DNA of 64,000 nt from the NCBI RefSeq assembly GCF_964340395.1, contig NC_135557.1, positions 19,851,225 to 19,915,224 on the forward strand. The letters are read 5' to 3'. This DNA is from Glandiceps talaboti (lineage: Eukaryota > Hemichordata > Enteropneusta > Spengelidae). The translations under genes were made by a program, and so were the position numbers. Each line of letters opens with the position of its first letter. Position 1 is the first letter of the stretch. The notes under the pieces are model-generated. The model ran no database searches and had not been told where the DNA came from. It worked only from the letters and a program-made list of their open reading frames with translations. Below, in pieces: positions 23,442-35,079 of the stretch.

Positions 23442-24699
23442 CGAAGAAAAGGAAATAATTATGCATACAAAGAAAACCCTACTTTTCCACGATGATTCAC
23501 CATGGCACAAGTCTAACCCGCCCTACCTATTTGATATTACTATGGGCTGCTATGACGGAGCAGAAACTTGCGAACTTATAGGCACCTACTTACTTAGTAA
23601 AGTCAAACATATGTTTGATAATGAGGTAGGATTATACAGGGATGATGGCCTAGCTGTACTCCGTAACCATTCACCATCGAAAGCCAACAAAGTAGCCAAG
23701 CAGCTAACTTCAGAATTTAAGAAACTCGGCCTTAGAATCACCACCGACCAAGGTATCAAAATTGTCAACTTCCTTGATGTCACTTTCAACTTGCGTGACG
23801 AGTCATACCGACCGTACACAAAACCAAATAACACCACCCACTACGTCAACAGGAAATCAAACCATCCTAAAACCATAATTAAGACCATACCCAGCTCGGT
23901 AAACCAACGTCTATCCAACATTTCCAGTGATGAACAACCATTCGACGCCACTACATCATCCTACCAAGATGCACTCAATGAAGCAGGATATAATCACACC
24001 CTCAAATTTGACCAAACAAGACACACTCAACGCAAGCGGAATCGCAGCCGTAATATAACTTGGTTTAACCCACCTTACAGTAAACACGTTTCAACAAACA
24101 TCGGTAGAAAATTTCTCAACCTCATCGACAAGCATTTCCCCATATCCAGTGTACTGCATAAAATCTTCAACCGTAATAATACTAAAGTGAGCTATAGTTG
24201 CATGGACAACATGGGTAAATTAATCAGCGGTCATAATAAAGCCATACTTTCAAAAGCCAAGCAAACACAACAAAATACCTGTAACTGCAGAAAACCAAAG
24301 GAGTGCCCTCTCGCAGGAAAATGCCTCATGAAAAGCGTTGTTTACAAAGCAACAGTCACCACAAACCAAGATCACAAATCATACATAGGCGTTAGTGACA
24401 CAGAATTCAAAAGCAGGTTTAACAACCACAAGTCTTCATTTAAACTTGATCACAAGAAGAAAGACACTGCACTCAGTAAATACATTTGGCACCTAAAAGA
24501 CAACAACATTAATTACGACGTACACTGGTCAGTTCTCAAGCAGGCTTCCTCATACTCTAACGTTACCAAACGATGTCAACTATGCCTCTGGGAAAAATAT
24601 TTTATTATAACTGCCGACAAATCAACGAACTTGAACAGCAGAACTGAATTAATCAGTAAATGCCGGCACGCTAACAAGTTCTTACTTAATAATACGTAA
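23442..24699 (+). CDS. Penelope-like retroelement protein, 5'-truncated (RT end plus GIY-YIG endonuclease)
   Basis: Open frame of about 415 codons from the inverted-arm junction to TAA at 24697; the first Met inside it is at 23461. In order it encodes the end of the Penelope reverse transcriptase (FDITMGCYDGAETCELIGTY and the catalytic GLYRDDGLAV), the thumb and connector region (WFNPPYSKHV, KIFNRNN), a Cys-rich motif (CNCRKPKECPLAGKC), and the GIY-YIG endonuclease (YIGVSDTEFKSRFNNHKSSF, then CRHANKF). RT motifs before YRDD are absent, so it cannot act alone. The intact long frame and near-identical arms suggest recent insertion. Penelope elements prime reverse transcription at nicked DNA and are distinct from LTR and LINE elements. 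Confidence 0.85.
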
Positions 24700-24803
24700 C
24701 CTTTGTTGTCAATCTTTTTGTGTACACACAGCCGTCAGTGAATACACATAAGTTATGTACTTAAAGCAGGATGTATAACTAACCAATACTATTAAACCAC
24801 ACT

Positions 24804-24847
24804 ATTACACCTGACGATCCTTCGGGTGAAACGGTCCGTAGTGTAAT
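24804..24847 (+). ncRNA. Hammerhead ribozyme, Penelope right arm
   Basis: Stem I strand UUACAC (24805-24810), core CUGACGA (24811-24817), stem II CC with UUCG tetraloop GG, GAAA (24828-24831), stem III CGG-U-CCG, U, cleavage after A24840, then GUGUAA pairing fully with UUACAC. All conserved core positions fit. The short stem III implies dimer-type activity from tandem terminal repeats, as known for Penelope ribozymes. Confidence 0.87.
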
Positions 24848-24884
24848 TCCACCATGTAATATCAGACTCGTCTTCTTTCATTTG

Positions 24885-24988
<104 letters not shown>

Positions 24989-25009
24989 CGAACGAACGAA
25001 ATATATTTA

Positions 25010-25790
25010 TTGACATTTTTCCAAATTTTTGGCTGGCTTTTAAAAAAAAAATGTTCAATTGTCTATTAATCCCTGTTATTTTTTTGAGAAGTACACGGAC
25101 GTTTGGCTGTTGCTATGGGCGTGGTCATGGTTGATACGAATATTTACATACATTTTCTGACTTTTTACTCATTTAAATTTGCCTACCAGATGATGTTGGT
25201 ATTTGATCAAAACATACTGCCATTTGGTTGTTGCTAAGGGCGTTGTCATGGATGCTTGGGCCAATTGTTTACAAAATATTTTGAAGAAAGTGTGCAGAAT
25301 AACACTTCTAAAAATATCTCACAAATTTTCAGTCTCATTGACCAAGTACTTTTTGAGATATACATTTTTGACCAAAATTCACAGCACCTAAGTTGCATAT
25401 TACTGATGAGATCATTATATGCTTAATATTTCTTTCATCGATATACCCACATATGCATCCCTATAAAATTTCAGCCCAATCTGCTGAGTACTTTTGGAAT
25501 AATAGTTTTTTTGACCAAAAAGACACATTTTTAGCCCTAATTTGCATATTACTGATGGGACCATCATATCATGAATATTTCTTAGTATTAACACCCTGAA
25601 GAATGTTTCACCCAAATTTCAGCCCAATCTGCCCAATAGTTTCTAAGTTTAAGCTTTTTGACAAAAAATCTCATCGGTGATAAGTTCATTTTGATTTGAT
25701 CAATTTCCCAACTAGACACACAAGGTATTATGCACCCACAAAATATCATGGTAATCGGTCGAGCAGTTTTTGACTTTAAGTTGTTTACAA
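25010..25790. repeat. Dispersed non-coding repeat ending in a microsatellite
   Basis: Contains two diverged internal copies of a block with TTGCATATTACTGATG...ATATTTCTT and ATTTCAGCCCAATCTGC. Its left part is related to 6480-6615, and its CCCAACTAGACAC block also occurs near 7192. It runs into the CAGA array at 25801. No protein motif; possibly the non-coding tail of a retroposon. Confidence 0.5.
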
Positions 25791-25800
25791 ACACACACAC

Positions 25801-25854
25801 ATCCACAGACAGACAGACAGACAGACAGACAGAGAGACAGACAGACAGACAGAC

Positions 25855-25901
<47 letters not shown>

Positions 25902-25918
25902 CAGACAGGCAGGCAGGC

Positions 25919-25999
<81 letters not shown>
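25801..25999. repeat. (CAGA)n microsatellite
   Basis: About 50 CAGA units with interruptions near 25830, 25855 and 25900-25920. Long open frames on both strands are artefacts. Confidence 0.97.
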
Positions 26000-26930
26000 T
26001 CCGGTGATCCCTATAGCACTACTGATGAACCTCAGTTGTGCTAAAAATGAAAACAATACGATTTTAGAAGAGCTTCAAATTACTTAAAATCTCGAAATTG
26101 TAGGGGTCTATATCAGATTACAGACGGCAAACAACTCGCGTGATCGAACTCAACTTCACTCAGGTTCATTGTTTTTCAAATACGCTCCGATCTGTCTGAA
26201 AATTCATAAATAGAGACCAAAAGGCTTTGTTCGTTTTAGACTTTTGATTTTTCGAAGAATTATGTGACTTCAGTGACTACTGGAGTAAAACAATTGTAAA
26301 ACAGTAAAGTTTACGTACATCTACATTAGCTCTGCTTGCAGATGGTAGACAGGACTCGTGTCCCTCACGAAAATAAGAAAATGTCGAAAATACGGACCTC
26401 TAACATCGTTATTGTGTGTGTATTATATGTATACATACAGACTGATTTAGGATTCGCCTTGCTTGACAAGCATCAATCTTTTAATTCTATCATAGCTCTG
26501 TAGTAAGTAAAGCGAGAAATGAATTCGAAATATTACGTAGATTTCACTAAAAATGGTGTTATCAACAAAGTAAATGATATGATCCATACGGCTCTCACTA
26601 GTTCACTACGGCGTTCCAGGTCGATAATAATCGACATCTTTTCACTAAACATTGCAACAATGCATAATCAATCGATATTGTACCTGTCATAAAGGATTTA
26701 AAAGGTGATACATGGATTATTGAGCAAAATAGAACCAGATTGGGCCATAGTGATTGAGAGTATATTCATTTTCGTTAAATGTCAGTGTCAAGACACAGAC
26801 AGGGAAGAAATGTCTTCCTTGTCTATGGTCAAAAACGGGGAGGGATCGTATGTCAGGATTTGGTATCAATTATCGGATCATGGCTTAGACCTATATATGA
26901 GTTGGTTCATGTAGTACCTCTGTAACAAAC
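26000..26930. other. Non-coding stretch, no gene seen
   Basis: Flank of the LTR element. No TE or exon motif recognised. Confidence 0.4.
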
Positions 26931-27510
26931 TGGGGGTTACCTCTACTGTTAACGTAACCCTCCTTCAATGTTACTCTCTCTCGCCACTCTGTACACGGGA
27001 TCGACTTGGACTTTTAGGGAAATAGCTAAGACTATACACAATGTTCATGGTTAACCTGGATCATTTAGAAGTGGCCACGGAGCAGATCGAAGCTCCTAGT
27101 CTCAGACCGTCTCTTCCAAAGACTGAATCCATCATTTATTATTCCATTAAATTCTTATAAACGTAAAATATACAATACTCAAATGATTGGGTGATAAAGT
27201 AATCAGCACCATAAATGACTAAAACGGAAGTATTGCCGTCGCCTTAAGTCAATGCAAATGATATTGACAAATATGAAAACTAGCCAAACAATGTGATCAC
27301 GTCATTGTTCTTCCAACTGTCTGTAATCAGTCATTATTTGACACTGTTGATCTTTTAATAACTTAATGTTGTCATCTTAGAAGAATACTATTCGCGATAT
27401 GCAAACGTTTGTTCTAAGTATTAATTCATGACAGCTGAGAGTTCACGGTGACCTCGCAAAACATCAAAACTTAGCGAATATTAAAAAGTTGTATTCTGTC
27501 ATCCGTAACA
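26931..27510 (-). repeat. LTR (3' LTR in element orientation)
   Basis: 580 bp, differing from the partner mainly at the terminal CTGGGGGTTACC region and one position near 27283. The high identity suggests recent insertion. Confidence 0.88.
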
Positions 27511-28634
27511 CTATCACCTTTTCCCAAAGTGTGGCGTCCCCGCCACACATTAAAATATTCAAAATAATTGCCTTTCATAAATGAAACACTTTCTATGGTT
27601 TTGTAAATCGACAGAAAAGGAGAAAAGTACAAGCAATTAAAGAAATCAAACTTGGAATATTATGGATGTGTGCTCATTTCTTGAACAGCAGTCTGATTTC
27701 GAGACAGGCAGTTTACTTTCAAAGATTGGAATTGCAGCGATTATCTTTTTCAACATTGACGATAATGCGAGAGGTTATTCAAGAAGTACCTTTAGAGTCC
27801 CTCTGTCATACAGCGTCTGACCAGACTATACAATCACTCACACAGCCGTGCCTATCTTTTACCCAGAAAAAAATGAAATCCTTTTGAATTTTGACTTGTA
27901 AAATCTATCATACAGGTACTCTTCAATGAAAACTCAAAAATCGTGAAAAAGTTGATAATTTCATTAAAAAAGTGATGTCATTCTTTTTTGTTAAAAAACA
28001 ACAACTTTACGTCGTGTATGATTGAAAAAAGTTGGACTAGCAGTTATCATACGGGTTTTTAGCATTTGAGGCATTTCAGAAATTCTTGCGGAATTTGAAA
28101 GGAATTTTTGCATAGACAATAATACAGCTCATTTCGGTCGGATCTCTGTTTTGCACTCAAATTTGAAAATCAAATATTTATCTTGTACTGCAGATTCAAT
28201 AAAATACTATATTAACATGGCTCCTTCCTTTACTGTAGGACCTTTAAATCACACAGTCCGACTCAACGTGTGAGCAACGCATTCTGTAGCGTTTTCGGCT
28301 CACAATAACTCAGAGTCAATAAGACTTCGGAGTTTCCAATACTCCATACTTCAAGAAATATTCTTATTAAAACTAAAGTTTCTCCAAAAAATCATCATTA
28401 GTATTCTTTCTGCTTGTACGCGACTGTTGAGGTGTAAAACAGCATCACTGAAATGGTTGTGATAAGAAAATAGATTTCAAGAAAATTCTCATCGTCAAGC
28501 TAAATCGAGCATACAATTATTATTTCTTACACATTTCTCTGTACACACAGTAAAAAAAATGCTGATCATGAATAGAAATGAATTCGAGGAATAAAATAAT
28601 GTCAATCTTTGAAAAAGGTTTTACTCCCGTATGA

Positions 28635-28904
28635 TTAACGAGTTGTTTGTCCTTCAAAAGTCTTAAGCATGTAGTTCACATGCGAACTGTTTCGGTCTGC
28701 ATCAGCGTCCGATACGCGATATCTCCAATCGCATGGCAGCTGTTCGGTCCCCGTTGAAGGTTTCACTGCTACGTTTGTCAAAGTCTCTATCGCTGTCTGT
28801 TTATTCACAATTCCACGTTTTGAAACACAATCCAGCCTTCTGAGATGTCTTAGTCCATCACTGCAATATTTTACGAGTTCTAGTCCGAGATGAATTCCCA
28901 CCAT
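28635..28904 (-). CDS. Hypothetical 89-aa protein of the LTR element
   Basis: The only sizeable - strand frame inside the element, starting about 190 bp after the primer-binding site, the usual place for gag. It is Leu/Arg/Asp-rich with no zinc knuckle or capsid motif I recognise (it starts MVGIHLGLELVKYC). It may be a gag remnant or spurious. Confidence 0.35.
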   Translation of the reverse strand: MVGIHLGLELVKYCSDGLRHLRRLDCVSKRGIVNKQTAIETLTNVAVKPSTGTEQLPCDWRYRVSDADADRNSSHVNYMLKTFEGQTTR

Positions 28905-29079
28905 TGTAACTTAATCATTAAAAGTTTCCTTTCGAAAAGTTCTCGAGTCATCGATTTGTCACTCACCCACTTGCGTTGTTGTTTTTTTCTTCTCAAAGGT
29001 TGTCAATTATTCTTTATAAGTTTAAATTTGTCTTATTACACGCAGAATGGTCCTTCTAGTCCAAGGCCGGTTCTTCCAC

Positions 29080-29092
29080 CAATGTAACAAAC
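29080..29092 (-). promoter_or_regulatory. Primer-binding site of the LTR element
   Basis: On the - strand TGGTGGAAGAACC directly follows the 5' LTR with one or two spacer bases. Its complement GGTTCTTCCACCA has the form of a mature tRNA 3' end. Confidence 0.7.
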
Positions 29093-29673
29093 TGGTTGGG
29101 GGCCTCTTCTGTTAACGTAACCCTCCTTCAATGTTACTCTCTCTCGCCACTCTGTACACGGGATCGACTTGGACTTTTAGGGAAATAGCTAAGACTATAC
29201 ACAATGTTCATGGTTAACCTGGATCATTTAGAAGTGGCCACGGAGCAGATCGAAGCTCCTAGTCTCAGACCGTCTCTTCCAAAGACTGAATCCATCATTT
29301 ATTATTCCATTAAATTCTTATAAACGTAAAATATACAATACTCAAATGATTGGGTGATAAAGTAATCAGCACCATAAATGACTAAAACGGAAGTATTGCC
29401 GTCGCCTTAAGTCAATGCAAATGATATTGACAAATATGAAAACTACCCAAACAATGTGATCACGTCATTGTTCTTCCAACTGTCTGTAATCAGTCATTAT
29501 TTGACACTGTTGATCTTTTAATAACTTAATGTTGTCATCTTAGAAGAATACTATTCGCGATATGCAAACGTTTGTTCTAAGTATTAATTCATGACAGCTG
29601 AGAGTTCACGGTGACCTCGCAAAACATCAAAACTTAGCGAATATTAAAAAGTTGTATTCTGTCATCCGTAACA
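29093..29673 (-). repeat. LTR (5' LTR in element orientation)
   Basis: 581 bp; partner of 26931-27510. Confidence 0.88.
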
Positions 29674-30860
29674 CCTCCTTGACATTCTTAACAGGTTCAA
29701 ATATCTGTTACTTATCAACTGCAATTTGTCAGTTTGTAATTTGTAAATCCACCATCATCATAAGTCAGGGGTTACTGTAACTTAGGTCGACTTCAATAGT
29801 AATGTAGCCTGTCATCCGGGGTTCACTGTGTACCTGTTACGGGTTTTGAGCTGTTGACGACAAAACACAGACAATAAACTTTGTTATTTGGTGTGTTTTT
29901 CTGTACAAAACAAAATTCCATCTTTTTTATTTGCCAAGACATATATTACAACGTTCTATATTAAATGTTGTGATTGGCCATTAGATCGCATCTGTGGACA
30001 ATCAGACCGGAGAAGTAGCCGACATGAATTTATACGATCTCTTCACTATTTCAAAATTCGTTGTGTTGCCGGTCAAATTACATAGTCTATGGACAATTTC
30101 AAAGCATTGCACTATTTATCATACTCGACATCGGCTGATGGCATGTTGAACTGTCCTGAAGTGAATCTTTTAAATGAACGTTTTGAACTATCTTGAACTA
30201 CATAAATAAATAGATAATTAAATAAATAACAATGATAAATAAAACTCTTCCAAAAACATGTATATAAAATCTTTATGATTTAAGGCAGAAAGTACTTTTG
30301 ACATTTCTTACAATTTATATTTGTAAAATGAATGTAAACTGTAAATAATATTTGTAAAAATTAAATAGTTTAATAGTTTAAAAGTTAAATTTGCATCATC
30401 CCTTAATTATTTGTTATCCATTTGTACCTGATTGATTATTGAAAGTTTTGAGCAAAGGACATCAAGCTCTGCATCTGAAGGCACATTTTGGTATATGTGA
30501 AATGGGTATAAATAGCCTGTCAGGCTGTCACTGGTATTTGGTTGGTGGTGGTAGATCAACAGGTTTGATACTAATACAAATACATAGTTACAAATAAGAT
30601 TGTTGTTGAGACCCTTCATAGGGCTAATAACCACACGGACTAATAGTCTTTGCAAATTAGGCTCATCTAAAATGTCTAGAGATGCAGAGTTCATTGTCTA
30701 GTACTATTGAGTGAAACTTTCTCATATCCAAAAAAATAAAACAATGCAATATATGAAATTTTAAAATATATTTAAAAAAAACAAGGCAATATTTAAAATA
30801 ACCCCTCAGCAACATGATTTTGTCTAGTCTCTACAACCATCTACTCCATTTCTGTCCATT
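29674..30860. other. Non-coding stretch, no gene seen
   Basis: AT-rich. Short open frames (29888, 30407 on the - strand) show no recognised domain. Confidence 0.4.
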
Positions 30861-30864
30861 TTGT

Positions 30865-31044
30865 CACTCTCAATAGCTTACTCCTCATTCTCATTCTCCT
30901 CATCATCATCAACATCATCTTCTTCTTCTTCATCATTATCATCATTTTCAGCATTTCAATCACTATCTCCCTCAACTATCACCATCACTTTCCTCCTCCT
31001 TTTCCTGCTCCTTCACTTCTTCCTCTTCCTCCTCCTCCTCCCCC

Positions 31045-31112
<68 letters not shown>
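30865..31112. repeat. Pyrimidine-rich low-complexity region with (TCA)n
   Basis: TCC/TCT-rich DNA ending in an uninterrupted TCA array at about 31048-31112. The poly-Ile and poly-Asp frames here are artefacts. Confidence 0.93.
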
Positions 31113-31113
<1 letters not shown>

Positions 31114-31215
31114 CTATTGCAAAACACAACATTCCCATAGCACCAGGAATTATAAAAGCTCACAAGATAGAAGCTATTACATCCCACTTCTACCACCAAC
31201 AGAACATATATAATA

Positions 31216-31395
31216 AGTGATTCTTCAACTAGCTCTGATGCAGACAGTTGTTCTGACAGTGGCAATGATTCATCTGACTCAGATATAGTGGAAAGGGAGT
31301 TCGGGTCACCTGAAGTCAGTGAGAGTGAAATTTATATGTATACAAGATCAGGCCGGAGAGCAACAACATGTAAAACCAGAAGAACTGATGAATAG
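31216..31395 (+). pseudogene. Ser/Asp-rich coding-like fragment
   Basis: A 59-codon open frame with a strongly acidic Ser-rich start (SDSSTSSDADSCSDSGNDSS) and then YMYTRSGRRATTC before TAG. The TRSGR phrase is common near the end of Ty3/gypsy-like polyproteins. With no start codon or splice context this is at most a remnant. Confidence 0.25.
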
Positions 31396-31599
31396 TTGTA
31401 CAAAGAGACAGTCAATTACAAAAGAATTGTTGCAAACTGAAACACATGCAATAATGGCCACCATTTCACTTGTTATTTCCATGGATCTGCATCATAGCTT
31501 CCATGGTGTGTATTTCATTCTGGTCACTTTATTGTACTTAATGGCCATCGACCCAAGATACAAAGAAAATTAGTACATAGTCAGACAAAACGTTACAAT

Positions 31600-34500
31600 C
31601 TCAGCAAATAGTGTTTGCTTCTTTTCTCAAAGATAGTGCATGGTAAAGAAAAAGAGCAAGTTTTCGGATTGTATCACTGTCTTCAGAACGCATGATTTCA
31701 ATGAATTTTGTATAGGAAGGAGGAGAGTAAAAGTAACGTGGTATGTACTTATTCGGGTATTGATTGAAAAATGCACATTTAAGTAGGAAATGAAATTCGT
31801 CCTCGACCTCATGAAGGTCACAGAGAGTACATATTCTGTCATCACGGTGTACATTATTTCTCCTCCCCAATTCAATTTGTAGCCAATGTGCTGAACACCT
31901 AAAGCGTGCAACCATCATGCGATGTTGGCCAAACTTGATTTCAGACAAGTGCGTTTCACGGTGTAATGACAATTTAAAATTCTGTAATGTAAAAGTTTAT
32001 CAAAAGTTGATACATCACTCTGCCATTTCAAAAATAAAAATATTTTAAATCTACTTACACAAGTATTTACAAATAAATCAATGTTTCCAACATGTTGCGC
32101 ATTCCAACATCTTCCAGGTTACAGATTTCTAGTAAACTTTTAATTTCGCTAACCCAAGTACCCCTAGTACGTACACCAGAGTTCTCTATCTGAAGGAGCA
32201 TGTCGTAACATTTCCTGGGATATCTTTGACTTGGCATGTTTAAAAGTTTCGCCCAGTATTTGATACATCTTTTTGCTGTTAACAAATAAATAGGATATCT
32301 TCCACAATCCCCCAGTACAGCGCAGTTCGGGGCTCTTTTGATACGCCAAGAAACATTCTACATGCCAACAGCTGCACCCTTTCCAATAATACATAACTCT
32401 GGAAACCCCAGATTTCAGAACCATATGTTAAAATTGGTACAATGAAAGTGTCAAAAATTTTAAAGAATGTTTTACATGACAATGTTCCTACTTTTCCACA
32501 CTTACGCCACATGTACATAAATGATTTTCTACCTTGTTGTGAAAGTATTTTTGTCGCATAAGACCACTTCAAACGACAGGAGAAAAGAACCCCTAAATAC
32601 TTGTAATACGATACAACATCAAGTCTCTGCCCTCTGTAAAACCATTTTTCTTTTTTCGATATACATCCGCCGTTTTTAAAAACCATTACCGTTCGTCTTT
32701 GACATATTTACTTTCATGTTCCACCTTTCACAATAGTTACTCAAAGTGTGTAATAAATTCTGAAGACCAAAGATACTGTCAGAAAACATAACAATATCGT
32801 CAGCAAATAACAAGCATAAAATTTCTATTAGGTCAGGTGCAAGTTGAACCCCCCTTTGGCCAGTGCACTTCCTAACTAGCTCGTTGATGAAAAATGAAAA
32901 GAGGAAAGGGCTAAGCATGCAACCTTGTCTCACTCCAATCGACACTCGAAATACTCGGTTTTTCCCTTGTCAGTTCTCACACAAGATTTGACACCACAGT
33001 ACATACTATGAAGTATAAGGAACATTTACCCTTGACGCCACCCTTTAAAAAGAATATACCAAAGTCGTTGTCGTTCCACAGTGTCAAATGCTTTCGAAAA
33101 GTCAACAAAAACGCAATAAAATTTTCCCTTATTCAATGTCAAGTATTTTTGGATTATGGACTGTAAGATGAAAATGTTGTCAACTGTTGAGTAACCTCTC
33201 CTAAAACCAGCCTGGGCTTCGTCAATCTTTGTGAAAGCATCTTCCCAAAATGTAAGTCTACGGTTGAGGGTACCTGTGAATATTTTACTGAAGATACTTA
33301 ACAATGAGATTCCTCTGTAATTGTCCGGTACATTGGTGGCACCCTTTTTATGAATTGGAACAATTACCGCTTTTGCCCACTCTGTTGGAAAAAATACCCG
33401 TATCCATAATTCTATTGAATAAAGCTTTCAGATATGGAAGTAAAACTTGTGGTGATGATTTAAAAAATTCTCCTAAGATGTTGTATGGACCAGCTGACTT
33501 CCCATTTTTAAGACTTGAGATACTAGCAAGTATTACTTCATCTATTATTGGACAATTAAGTATATCATATATCATAATCTATATCCTCGACTGCTGCTGG
33601 TATAACATCATCAATAGCTGACTGAAATAGATGTGTATATTCCTCTGACATATGGAAAGGAACATTATCACTTTGCCCTTTGTAGAGACTACTAAAATAT
33701 TTGTACCAAGCCTCCGGTTGTATACAAGGTATATGTGGTTTAGAAATAGTAGGTCTACGGAGAGTGTGCCAAAAACGTTTGGGATCTTCAATACATATGG
33801 ACAATACATTTCTATAAGTTTCCATACAATTCTGCTTTTTATCACGACACTTGTTCTTAAAATACCCCTTTAGGTGATTGTAACGATCAAGAGTCCGTGT
33901 CTGACCGTCCCGTCTGAATTGTCTAAGGCATCTATACTTCTCCAATTTCAAACGTTTACATTCTGAGTCAAACCACTCTGGTTGTACTCTGCATTTTGGA
34001 TTTACCAATATCTTTCTGCTAAGACCACACTTTGAAGTAGCACAATCAAAAATATCTTGCCAGACAACAATAAAATCGTTTACATCAAAATTTACATTTC
34101 TCACTATAGTATTTAAGCGACTAATTACTGGTTCGGAGTGGAGGAAACTAACAAAACGCTGTCTTTGATCATTTTTCCATACATATTTGATCTCATCAAT
34201 GTGTGGCTTTGTTGTTTCGTAAGTTTTACTCATAGTAAACAAATTAAACTTCAGAGGGAAATGGTCAGATTCAGTACGCAAATCAATACAAAAATCACGT
34301 ATCAAATTAAAGAGTGAAGTTGACACCAAAACATAGTCAACTACACTTGCACAGTTATTTGAAATACAAGTGAAGTCTCCGTTATTTACATCTGACCCAG
34401 ACCTCCCATTCACAATATGCAAATTAAAAGTAGCACATAATGACTGCAAGGTGCGACCAAAGGTATTTACAATTTTGTCCTTTGAGGCCCTTCTAACACA

Positions 34501-35065
34501 AAAGCTATCTGCATCATAATCACAATTGTCATCAATTACATACTTGGGATCGTCGTCAATGACATAATCAGATTCACAACCAGTGCGTGCGTTGAAATCA
34601 CCTGTTACTATAACATCAGGTAACTTAGAAATAACTCCAACTCGTTCACCTTCAAAAAGTTCAACTCCGTTATCTGAATTCAGGTCATTGTAGAATGTGG
34701 AATGTTCTGGCGGAATGTATAATCCACAAAGTAAAATATCTCTAATATTTCCAACCTAATTCCCACCAATAATTAAGAATGAAAATACAGTGTTTAAGGT
34801 TGGAGTCCACAGGTTTGATCAATCGGGAAATATTTTCTCTAACTAAGATACATACACCACCTACAAATCTTCCTCTTGCCGATTTTCTCGGTCGATGTTT
34901 AGTAAATACATTGAAACCATGGAAACAGTTTTTGAATTCTTCATCACTGTCTACCCAAGTTTCCACAAGAATTATTATGTCATGAGATAAAAGGTAATTA
35001 CCAAAATCAAAATCACAAATCATAGATTTAAGACCCCTGACATTCCATTACATTATGTTAACTAG
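31600..35065 (-). pseudogene. LINE ORF2: APE endonuclease plus reverse transcriptase, frameshifted
   Basis: Reading down the - strand: endonuclease N-terminal part (LSHDIIILVETWV, about 34930), a frame break near 34745, the rest of the nuclease (VIVTGDFNARTG near 34600, TESDHFPL near 34260), linker, then RT with AQAGFRRGYSTVDN, FVDFSKAFDTV (about 33095), GVRQGCMLSPFLF (about 32920) and LLFADDIVMFSD (about 32790), and finally a CCHC-type motif (RICTLCDLHEVEDEFHFLLK, about 31820). Frame breaks near 34745, 33570, 33400, 33040 and 32680 kill the ORF. The GVRQGC form of RT motif B separates it from the CR1/L2-like element at 41.9 kb; the element at 53.7-56.7 kb is closer. Confidence 0.82.
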
Positions 35066-35079
35066 TTTTGGGCCTTGGC

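Larger units (their letters stand above)
26931..29673 (-). mobile_element. Non-autonomous LTR retrotransposon
   Basis: Two near-identical LTRs (26931-27510 and 29093-29673) enclose 1,582 bp. The direction comes from a primer-binding site next to the right LTR: on the - strand TTGGTGGAAGAACC follows the LTR, complementary to a tRNA 3' end finishing in CCA. A purine-rich GGGAAAAGG tract lies just before the left LTR. The LTRs run TGTTAC...GTTACA on the - strand. A 4-bp direct repeat CCTC flanks the whole element. No gag, protease, RT or integrase motif is present, so it depends on a helper. Confidence 0.85.

Noticed and set aside
30861-31265. Ser-rich/poly-Ile and poly-Asp proteins
   Set aside because: Low-complexity TCC/TCA DNA without start context or homologous ends.
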